DNA of 50,058 nt from an uncultured Lachnospiraceae bacterium (GTDB lineage: Bacteria; Bacillota; Clostridia; Lachnospirales; Lachnospiraceae). This document shows, in pieces, positions 41,516-47,467 of this stretch. Both the position numbers and the translations under genes were made by a program. A model generated the notes under the pieces. That model was not told where the DNA came from, did not search any database, and saw nothing but the letters and a program-made list of their open reading frames with translations. Position 1 is the first letter of the stretch. Every line of letters begins with the position of its first letter. Location of the stretch: contig CAJUGD010000027.1 in NCBI GenBank assembly GCA_910586205.1, forward strand, positions 1 through 50,058. Direction: 5' to 3'.

Positions 41516-41971
41516 TATCACATCCCGGTAGGAAATCCGGTTCCCCTTTCTGTCCTTTGGGTAGATCTCCACAAAATCTCCCCTGGCTTTCCTGGCAAAG
41601 CGGATGATTTCAGGAAACTCCAGTCCCGTGTTTGAAAAAACTGCCGGCACCCGGTCTCCCAGATACTGCCGTATCATATGGAGCAGCACCGTGCTGTCCA
41701 GTCCGCCGGAGTAGCTTAGATAAACATCCCCGCCCCAGTTCTCATACCATTCCTCAATCCGCTGTCTTGACAGCTTCAATTTGATTTCATACGGCAGGAA
41801 TTTCCGCTGGGAATACTGCCAGTCATTAAGTTTTAAATCCTCTTTTAGAATATACATATCATCCGCCTTTATTCTCCTTCTTCCCGCTTCCTGAGATTCA
41901 TCATTCTGTTCTCCTGCTTTACTCCCATCTGACAGAATAATATACCTCATTATACTGATAACTTGTTTCAA
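41508..41971 (-). pseudogene. 5' part of transposon-split PAPS-reductase-like gene
   Basis: N-terminal half with the PP-loop ATP-pyrophosphatase motif SYSGGLDSTVLLHMIRQYLG and VFSNTGLEFPEI, ending SYRDVILK at the transposon, where the element supplies a TAA. The start is uncertain: the open frame begins at 41971, MRYIIL starts at 41950 (inside the upstream gene) and MYILKEDLK is downstream; none has a strong ribosome site, suggesting coupling to the 42155 gene. The family-typical phrase LNDWQYSQRKFLPYEIKLKLS precedes the PP-loop. Joined with 31085-31766 it gives a full-length protein of about 380 residues. Confidence 0.9.
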
Positions 41972-42155
41972 CTTTATATCCCAGTTCCTCCAGTCGCTGT
42001 ACGGTTAACTCATGCAACCTTCCAGCATAACAGATAGAAAATTTTCCCTTATTGCTTGCTTCAGAAATCAGCACATTTATCATAGACAATTCTTTTTCTA
42101 TACGGCTTCCCATATAATTTTCTGCCTTCTTTTTTGCTTCATTTGCACGAATCAT
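41919..42155 (-). CDS. Small hypothetical protein upstream of PAPS-reductase-like gene
   Basis: 78 residues from the ATG at 42155 (AAGGAG four to five bases upstream; the open frame extends to 42197). A basic helical N-terminus (MIRANEAKKKAENYMGSRIEKELSMINVLISEASNKGKFS) and a short beta-rich C-terminus (ICYAGRLHELTVQRLEELGYKVETSYQYNEVYYSVRWE), a layout seen in small phage and mobile-element proteins. Overlaps the PAPS-reductase-like open frame. Family not named. Confidence 0.65.
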   Translation of the reverse strand: MIRANEAKKKAENYMGSRIEKELSMINVLISEASNKGKFSICYAGRLHELTVQRLEELGYKVETSYQYNEVYYSVRWE

Positions 42156-42295
42156 GTTTCTCCTTTCCGTCCTGTAGTATTCATCACTGAATACCATTCC
42201 TTATTCATCAACCAATTTTCCACAGTTCATCCGCTAAATACAGTTCCTATTTCCATTTCTTAAACATCATCTCCATGTTATCACCCATCTTCTGC

Positions 42296-42517
42296 TTAAA
42301 TGTGCCAGTAGTAGCCCATATCTGCACCCTCCGGTACTCGCCCACCATCCCAATATTTTGATGGAATAACCTCACGGTCGCTGTAATCATCAGTCAGAAT
42401 AATATTCCCCTTCTCTACCTCATCTTCCACCTTTAATATTGCTTCATCCAGATCCTCGGCCTCCACGATAACGGTTCTTTTCAAAATCTCTATCACACTG
42501 ATCCCATATTTAGACAC
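42296..42517 (-). CDS. DpnD/PcfM family protein
   Basis: 73 residues; GTG at 42517 with GAGGAGGG eight to nine bases upstream. The pattern YGISVIEILKRTVIVEAEDLDEAILKVEDEVEKGNIILTDDYSDREV matches the DpnD/PcfM family, small proteins found on conjugative plasmids (PcfM of pCF10) and restriction loci (DpnD), without known activity. It overlaps the upstream zinc-binding gene by 25 bases on the same strand, so they form an operon. Confidence 0.75.
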   Translation of the reverse strand: MSKYGISVIEILKRTVIVEAEDLDEAILKVEDEVEKGNIILTDDYSDREVIPSKYWDGGRVPEGADMGYYWHI

Positions 42518-42855
42518 AGTAATCCCTCCTCATTGACGATACCAATAGCCACTACATGCTTCGGCTTTGGCTCCAGCCTCAGCATCCTGTCGGAACACCT
42601 CAAAATCTTTCCCGGCGATTGTAACGTATTCCCTTCATAGAAATTCACCGGATACGAATCCTCTGTCAGTTCATCATATTCCGCGCCGCAGCAGATACAG
42701 GTAAATGGTCCGTAAGGCTTTTCGGAATCATAGATGTGTCCCTCCAGTCCTCCGGAAAGATTGCCCGCAAATTCACCGTCTCCATCTACCAATACATCCG
42801 CCCGTATGATCTGGTGCCCGATGAACTGGTTTTTACCACATATTTTGCATATCAT
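42493..42855 (-). CDS. Small zinc-ribbon-type protein
   Basis: 120 residues from the ATG at 42855 (AAGGAG seven bases upstream). CKICG near the N-terminus and CICC in the middle form a likely zinc-binding pair. The rest is acidic and beta-rich (IIRADVLVDGDGEFAGNLSGGLEGHIYDSEKPYGPF; GKILRCSDRMLRLEPKPKHVVAIGIVNEEGLLCLNMGSV). A CCATAATT box (minus strand, 42897-42904) lies 42 bases upstream. No family named. Confidence 0.65.
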   Translation of the reverse strand: MICKICGKNQFIGHQIIRADVLVDGDGEFAGNLSGGLEGHIYDSEKPYGPFTCICCGAEYDELTEDSYPVNFYEGNTLQSPGKILRCSDRMLRLEPKPKHVVAIGIVNEEGLLCLNMGSV

Positions 42856-42953
42856 CCGTTCTCTCCTTTTTCTCAAATTTCTTTATTGCTCTGAGAAATT
42901 ATGGGAACAGAACATAGACAGCAGAAAATTTATGGTTGCAGCACAGGCTCATC

Positions 42954-42985
42954 AAAAAAGAGCCGCACCTTGTCAGCCCTTTTTT
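42954..42985 (-). terminator. Terminator after the frameshifted gene
   Basis: Minus-strand AAAAAAGGGC / GCTCTTTTTT hairpin, 70 bases after the restored stop at 43056. Confidence 0.7.
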
Positions 42986-43055
42986 AAGGAAAATATGGTT
43001 CATGAAATTCTTGATCGTTTTTCTTCAGAGATTAAAAATCCGTTGGTTTCCTGTT

Positions 43056-43917
43056 TCAGAGTTTCCCCTTCCTTTTCAGCCATTCCTTTACATCATCTTC
43101 CCCCACATACTCAAGGAATTCATCAAAAATTGTATCAAGGAAATAGACTGGCGTTTCCCTGTCTAATTCTTCAAACTCATCCTTCATACAATCAAACACA
43201 ATTACAAGCTTAAATCCCTTTTCTTCCGCCTGTGATTGCCACTCCTTCCCCCATCCGTCTCAGCTCCCTCAGATGGACCTGTACAGGTATGAAAAACACA
43301 TCTTTTTTCTCCGGGTGAAGGCGGAGTTCTTCCACTACCCTCATATTTTCTTTATACCAATCTGTTTCCACAATCTTGAAACGGTCGTGTACCAGAATTA
43401 CCAGTTCTGATTCCGGGTCATGCTTTTCCATAGAATCCAAAAAAACTGCCGCTTCCTCATACTGGTCAAAGAACTCATGATAAAACCGAGCAATAATCGG
43501 GGCTCCTTTATATACGGCATAGAACTGTTCCTCCGGAATATAGCACACATTCTCTTTGGCAATATTCTCAACCGTATATTCCATTTCATAGAAAACCTGA
43601 CCGAAGGCATAGGTTTCTGAGACTTTATAGCCAAAGATATCCGCCTGATCTGACCACCGGCCCTCATATTCCTCTCCATAGATCAATTTTCCATCTTTCA
43701 TGGTGGCAATGGGAAAAGAATACGTTTCCTCTCCTCTCAATGCGGCCTGAATCCTCTCTCCGTCCGCGTATGGAAAACGTTCCATAAGATCAGCGAAAAC
43801 GCAGTCTTTCACCTTATCCTCCGGGACATCATAGTTATCGTCCCATTTCAACTGCCAGGCTCTTTCTTTGGCGTCATGATAATCCACTCCCCCATACTGA
43901 AACTTTTTTATGTACAT
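43056..43917 (-). pseudogene. Frameshifted hypothetical gene (G5 homopolymer)
   Basis: The frame from the ATG at 43917 encodes 235 residues ending ...HLRELRRMGEGVAITGGRKGI at 43210. One G too many in a run of five (plus strand C's 43248-43252) explains this: with four, the protein continues LRRMGKEWQSQAEEKGFKLV, then IVFDCMKDEFEELDRETPVY, FLDTIFDEFLEYVGEDDVKE, and stops at 43056, total 286 residues. The acidic, helical extension matches the N-terminal style. Could be a real frameshift, a phase-variable tract or a sequencing error. Soluble protein (VTYSFPIATMKDG-like beta parts, YHEFFDQYEEAAVFLDSMEKHD helix) with no recognised family. Confidence 0.65.
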
Positions 43918-43999
43918 CTTTCTCGCTCTCCATTTTCTGTTAATTTCAAGAACTCTTTTTACCGAATCCTATTTCCATCATCCAATCACTCTGCGTTTC

Positions 44000-44641
44000 T
44001 CAGGCGAATACAGCATAAGTCAGCCGCCCTAAATGACTGTCCCAGTCAAAGTCCTCCGGCAGATACCGCTGCGCTTTTTCTATAAATTCATTTCTAAATT
44101 CCTCATAGCTTGCATAAGGTTTCTCCTCAAAAGCCTGGACACTGTCAAATTCCTTGTCAGACCATATTACATAAAGATCCTCTCCACGCCTGTCGCAGGA
44201 ACTATAATCCGGGTTCAGCGTCCCATCTCTCATACAGAGATTCTTTTCTTCCCGGTTCATATAGGGGATAAAACGCATACCGTCACATTCTTCCTGCAGT
44301 ACAGCCTCGATTCCAAAACTATCCTCCGGTTTTACTTCGCTGCCAGAAAAATACTCCCCTGCATGGATAGAACGGATAAATGAAAATTCGCTTATCGGTT
44401 CCTCTCTGAAAAGGTCTTTATCCCCATCAATATGGTTCCATTCTTTATATGCTACCAGGAATCCGTCAAATTCCCCCTGATTTAAAACCAGGCCGCTTCC
44501 ATAGTATCCTCCCCACCAGCTGCTCATAAAGATTTCCTCCTGCACACTGCCGTGTTGCCTGCTACACCAGACAAGCGACTCGTTTTCTCCCATAACTGTT
44601 TCATGAATAATCTCCTCTCTGGTTCCTATATGTTGTTTCAT
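44000..44641 (-). CDS. Hypothetical acidic protein
   Basis: 213 residues, ATG at 44641 without a clear ribosome site, so the start is uncertain (an internal ATG at MGENESLVW is no better). Acidic, aromatic-rich and soluble (MSSWWGGYYGSGLVLNQGEFDGFLVAYKEWNHIDGDKDLF; YASYEEFRNEFIEKAQRYLPEDFDWDSHLGRLTYAVFA). Family not recognised. Same general type as the proteins at 11247, 24252, 43056 and 46452. Confidence 0.6.
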   Translation of the reverse strand: MKQHIGTREEIIHETVMGENESLVWCSRQHGSVQEEIFMSSWWGGYYGSGLVLNQGEFDGFLVAYKEWNHIDGDKDLFREEPISEFSFIRSIHAGEYFSGSEVKPEDSFGIEAVLQEECDGMRFIPYMNREEKNLCMRDGTLNPDYSSCDRRGEDLYVIWSDKEFDSVQAFEEKPYASYEEFRNEFIEKAQRYLPEDFDWDSHLGRLTYAVFA

Positions 44642-44762
44642 GATAACTATGGGGCCGGATAGATAGCCACAATTTCATATTTTTACAAAAGAATCTGTCC
44701 CCATGATCGATACTGCCCCACTTCGTCGGGTATTTTAAGACTGCCTAATATCTCAACACAAA

Positions 44763-44864
44763 CAAAAAAGGCTGGAAAAAAGTTCATCCCGCGGTGTTGA
44801 AAACAACGGTTTTCTGTAGCATTCTGTTGCTTCCCCGCAAAAATGATAACTTTTTTCACAGCCT
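44763..44864 (-). ncRNA. Large branched RNA structure after the XRE gene
   Basis: Minus strand: AGGCTG (44859-44864) pairs with CAGCCT (44769-44774); next to it, runs of A and T on the two strands (AAAAAAGTT with AACTTTTTT) extend the stem. Inside lie GCGG / CCGC, a hairpin AGCA-N6-TGCT and a hairpin GAAAAC-CGTT-GTTTTC, i.e. a three-way junction. A run of T's follows on the minus strand. It is either an elaborate terminator of the XRE gene (37 bases after its stop) or a small RNA. The 69-codon ORF drawn through it is not convincing. Confidence 0.5.
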
Positions 44865-44900
44865 CAATAACAGTAAATGATAATATTTGCAATTCCGCCT

Positions 44901-45125
44901 TTAATGATACACAACAATATCATTCATTGGAACGCCGAATAACACGCTCATTGCCACCATATTGTCCAGGGACGGCAGGGACTCCCCATGGAGCCACTTA
45001 TAAATGGCATTGGTGGTGGCAAATCCAAAATATTCCTTCAGGTAAGCCACGCTGAATCCCAGCTCCTTCCTCAATGTATTGATCCTGTCGCCGGTGGCCA
45101 CCGGGTCTATCACAGGGTAACTCAT
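44901..45125 (-). CDS. XRE-family helix-turn-helix regulator
   Basis: 74 residues, ATG with AAAGGAG nine bases upstream. One HTH_3 domain fills the protein: TGDRINTLRKELGFSVAYLKEYFGFATTNAIYKWLHGESLPSLDNMVAMSVLFGVPMNDIVVY, with the recognition helix around TNAIYKWLHG. Short XRE proteins of this kind control mobile-element or toxin-antitoxin operons. Direct target unknown; nearby candidates are the palindromes elsewhere in the window. Transcribed leftward, ending in the large structure at 44763-44864. Confidence 0.88.
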   Translation of the reverse strand: MSYPVIDPVATGDRINTLRKELGFSVAYLKEYFGFATTNAIYKWLHGESLPSLDNMVAMSVLFGVPMNDIVVYH

Positions 45126-45199
45126 TTCATGCTCTCCTTTCTGAATAAAACATCCCCTCCATTATGGGCGGATACTCAGACGGAGGCCATTTAAGGGCT

Positions 45200-45307
45200 T
45201 TATATTCCAGAGCTCAGGCACCATAAGGACAACGCAAACAAACGCTTCTGATAAGCGCTTTTCTGTTTCAGCTTCCTTTGGTGTTTTCGCCTATGTGTTC
45301 CTGGCAT
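45200..45307 (-). CDS. Very small basic protein downstream of the tRNAs
   Basis: 35 codons from ATG 45307 to TAA, with GGAGGAAGG a few bases upstream. It reads MPGTHRRKHQRKLKQKSAYQ then KRLFALSLWCLSSGI: highly basic then hydrophobic. A strong ribosome site is the main evidence. Lies just after the tRNA-Gln(UUG) gene. A similar small basic ORF lies on the other side of the tRNA cluster (45939-46082). Confidence 0.4.
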   Translation of the reverse strand: MPGTHRRKHQRKLKQKSAYQKRLFALSLWCLSSGI

Positions 45308-45353
45308 CTTTCCTTCCTCCTACCATTTCTTTAATAATCATAACAATTTAAAG

Positions 45354-45425
45354 CAGGGATAAACCGGCTCGAACGGTTCCAGCGAGAGTCAAATTCCCGT
45401 GCGCTGCCATCTACGCTATATCCCC
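45354..45425 (-). tRNA. trnQ: tRNA-Gln (anticodon UUG)
   Basis: Cloverleaf with GGGGATA / TATCCCT acceptor (first pair G-U), D stem GCGT / GCGC, anticodon stem CGGGA / TCTCG with loop ATTTGAC, T arm AACCG-TTCGAGC-CGGTT. Discriminator G; CCA not encoded. Last of four co-oriented tRNA genes. Confidence 0.85.
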
Positions 45426-45530
45426 TCTATTCGTCTAAGGACAATGAACTTAGGCCAATCTGCCTGACCTCGGTGACTGTCCCGAACTCCAATCTCTATC
45501 GCCTGCCGCATATACGGGCTTCTTTAGAAA

Positions 45531-45601
45531 CTGCGGATAAAGGAATCGAACCTCTGCCTGCCGGGTCAGAGCCGGCCGCGCTCCCTCTACGCCAATCCGC
45601 A
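45531..45601 (-). tRNA. trnQ: tRNA-Gln (anticodon CUG)
   Basis: Acceptor TGCGGAT / ATCCGCA, D stem GCGT / GCGC, anticodon stem GCCGG / CCGGC with loop CTCTGAC, T arm AGAGG-TTCGATT-CCTTT. Discriminator G; CCA not encoded. The 105 bases between this and the UUG gene hold no convincing tRNA, only a weak nested repeat (GGACA...TGTCC). Confidence 0.85.
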
Positions 45602-45651
45602 TTCTTAAATTTCATATCCAGGACACCTCCGTCCATCCGTACATCGGCGCA

Positions 45652-45724
45652 TGCGTGTGGTGGGGCTCGAACCCACGGCTTACCGGTTAAAAGCCGGTTA
45701 CTCTTCCCACTGAGTTACACACGC
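45652..45724 (-). tRNA. trnK: tRNA-Lys (anticodon UUU)
   Basis: Acceptor GCGTGTG / CACACGC, anticodon stem ACCGG / CCGGT with loop CTTTTAA, T arm GTGGG-TTCGAGC-CCCAC, discriminator A; CCA not encoded. Four bases separate it from the Lys(CUU) gene. Confidence 0.9.
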
Positions 45725-45728
45725 CCAG

Positions 45729-45801
45729 TGCGCATACAGGGAGTCGAACCCTGAACCTGCCGGTTAAGAGCCGGCTGCTCTGCCAGTTAAGCTATATGCG
45801 C
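45729..45801 (-). tRNA. trnK: tRNA-Lys (anticodon CUU)
   Basis: Acceptor GCGCATA / TATGCGC, anticodon stem GCCGG / CCGGC with loop CTCTTAA, T arm CAGGG-TTCGACT-CCCTG, discriminator A; CCA not encoded. First of the leftward cluster. Confidence 0.9.
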
Positions 45802-45888
45802 ATATCGGAACTAAATCCGTTCTTATAAAGCTGTTTCACTTTGATAGAAATCCATTCCTGCCACACCCTCGGCGTACTTTTCCGCACG

Positions 45889-45920
45889 AAAAAAACCGCC
45901 TACCCATCACGGATAAGCGG
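45889..45920 (-). terminator. Terminator before the tRNA cluster
   Basis: Minus-strand CCGCTTATCC / GGGTAGGCGG hairpin (two G-U) followed by seven T's, 19 bases after the small ORF at 45939. It isolates the tRNA cluster from upstream transcription. Confidence 0.8.
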
Positions 45921-45938
45921 TCTGCGGTTCCATAAAAT

Positions 45939-46082
45939 TCAAATTCCGGTATGTCTAATCCCGGAATACGAATCTGCCTGCCCTGTTTTCCTGCTTATCC
46001 ATGAGCCCATCACAAATGCACGCTTCCCACAAGCGCGTTTCTGCTGCTTTTTGCATTTGCTGGTCATGAACATGGCTGTCAT
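45939..46082 (-). CDS. Very small basic protein upstream of the tRNAs
   Basis: 47 codons: MTAMFMTSKCKKQQKRACGK, RAFVMGSWISRKTGQADSYS, GIRHTGI. AAGGAAG lies about nine bases before the ATG and a strong terminator follows the stop, so a short gene is likely. Basic, possibly nucleic-acid binding. Compare 45200-45307. Confidence 0.4.
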   Translation of the reverse strand: MTAMFMTSKCKKQQKRACGKRAFVMGSWISRKTGQADSYSGIRHTGI

Positions 46083-46202
46083 CGTTTTTTCTTCCTTTCT
46101 CTCCTGATGTCAACATTATAGCGCATCCCTCCCAGTTTGTAAATCTACCAGCAGTAGATAATTTTTGCCACTATTATTCCATTCTCTTTTACGTGGGGAC
46201 TC

Positions 46203-46409
46203 CTATTGCTCGCTTAACAGCCTGCTCATTTCGATTCTGCATGTTCTGCACAGCCTCACTTCCCTTATGTTTCCGCCGACCCTGAACATTTTTCCGTTTC
46301 TGTTTACAGTCTGAAAAATGAAAATCGATTTCATGTCATCTCCATGGCTTCCGCAGCTTTCACAGTTGACCAATTCTTTTGGAATTTCGGTATCCCTTAT
46401 TTGAATCAT
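46203..46409 (-). CDS. Small zinc-binding-type protein
   Basis: 68 residues, ATG with GGAGGATAGG close upstream. Two Cys pairs (NCESCGSHGDD and LCRTCRIEM) separated by about 35 residues, the pattern of a zinc ribbon/knuckle. Basic C-terminal helix. No family named. It precedes the small ORF at 45939 on the same strand. Confidence 0.6.
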   Translation of the reverse strand: MIQIRDTEIPKELVNCESCGSHGDDMKSIFIFQTVNRNGKMFRVGGNIREVRLCRTCRIEMSRLLSEQ

Positions 46410-46451
46410 TCCTATCCTCCATCCTTCTACCTAAATCAATTATCCCAGCTT

Positions 46452-47129
46452 CTAATCCCAATACGCATTCACGTCCTCCCATTCAGGATAATGCTCATCC
46501 AAAAAATCCCTCGCTGTTTTTCTGAATTTATCATCCAGCGCAAAGTATTCTTTTTTCGTATTCACCGTCACTTCCGCCAGTTTTTCTATCATCTCGCCTC
46601 TGTCCATGAGAAACAGTCTCCACGGCTTAAATACCCGTTCCTCATACTCCACATCTGACTCAAAATTATCAAAAGGCATGATACAAAAAGAATACCGGCA
46701 GATAAAATTGCTGAAAGCGTCTCTGTCCCACAGAGAATCTTTATGAAAAAACGAAAGACGTTTCCGTCCTTTGCTGTCCAGCAGGTCACTCCACACAGGG
46801 CTGCTGGTTGTCTGAATCCTCCAGTCAGCAGGAAGCTCCACGGAATAAAACAACTCATCATACTCTCCTAGCACCTTGATTCCCATCTTCTCATACTGGC
46901 TCCTGGTATACGCTTCATTGTTTTGATTGATCCGTTTCTCCTTTTCTTCCCATCCCATATCACCCGTTATTCCCTGAAGCCTGTATTCGTTGGGAACAGA
47001 ATTTTTATTCGTCTTTTTAGGAAGCTGGGAGCTTCTCTCTTCTTTTTGCTGTCCAGGCTGTCTCCCATCGTCAATCCCTTGCGAAATACTGCATTCTCCC
47101 ATAGCCTTCCTCACTAATTTTTTATCCAT
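46452..47129 (-). CDS. Hypothetical acidic protein
   Basis: 225 residues, ATG with AAGGAG nine bases upstream. The N-terminal 70 residues are polar and disordered (SISQGIDDGRQPGQQKEERSSQLPKKTNKN); the rest is an alpha/beta domain rich in Trp and Phe (DELFYSVELPADWRIQTTSSPVWSDLLDSKGRKRLSFFHKDSLWDRDAFSNFICRYSF; YFALDDKFRKTARDFLDEHYPEWEDVNAYWD). No family recognised. Upstream of the zinc-type protein, same strand, 42-base gap, probably co-transcribed. Confidence 0.65.
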   Translation of the reverse strand: MDKKLVRKAMGECSISQGIDDGRQPGQQKEERSSQLPKKTNKNSVPNEYRLQGITGDMGWEEKEKRINQNNEAYTRSQYEKMGIKVLGEYDELFYSVELPADWRIQTTSSPVWSDLLDSKGRKRLSFFHKDSLWDRDAFSNFICRYSFCIMPFDNFESDVEYEERVFKPWRLFLMDRGEMIEKLAEVTVNTKKEYFALDDKFRKTARDFLDEHYPEWEDVNAYWD

Positions 47130-47317
47130 GGCATTTTTCTCCTTCCGCTTTCATTACAACTGTGTTTTACCAAATCCCTGTTATTCTCAGATTCATGATC
47201 CAATGAAGATCTCCTGATATCATCCAGCGCGTTTTTCATTCCCATATCATCACAACCATAACCAGCCATTTCAAATGGCCTATCCATATTTTGTACCCAT
47301 CCCTTCTTTCCTCCCAT
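47114..47317 (-). CDS. Doubtful small ORF
   Basis: 67 codons overlapping the next gene by 16 bases. No ribosome site before the ATG at 47317; the internal ATG at 47287 is little better. Acidic mixed sequence (MAGYGCDDMGMKNALDDIRRSSLDHESENN). Kept only because it fits the tight leftward gene order. Confidence 0.25.
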   Translation of the reverse strand: MGGKKGWVQNMDRPFEMAGYGCDDMGMKNALDDIRRSSLDHESENNRDLVKHSCNESGRRKMPWIKN

Positions 47318-47467
47318 GCCTTTATCTATCTGCCGTTAGAATTATGCTTTGGAATCCCTACAGATAAATTGGATTTCCATCCAATCCAGGCCGCCTTATC
47401 CTGACTCCCCTTTTTCCTCTCCATAATTCTTCCGAAAAATATACAGAAATAGAGAGGTATCTTAATT

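Noticed and set aside
44683..44892. 69-codon leftward ORF after the XRE gene
   Set aside because: It lies entirely within the branched RNA structure and has no ribosome site; its open frame follows from the repeat structure.
45426..45530. Possible fifth tRNA between the two Gln genes
   Set aside because: Contains TTCGGGA and nested repeats but no consistent cloverleaf on either strand.
46143..46159. Hairpin ATCTAC/GTAGAT after the zinc-type gene
   Set aside because: Six-base stem without a T-run on the minus strand; too weak to call a terminator.
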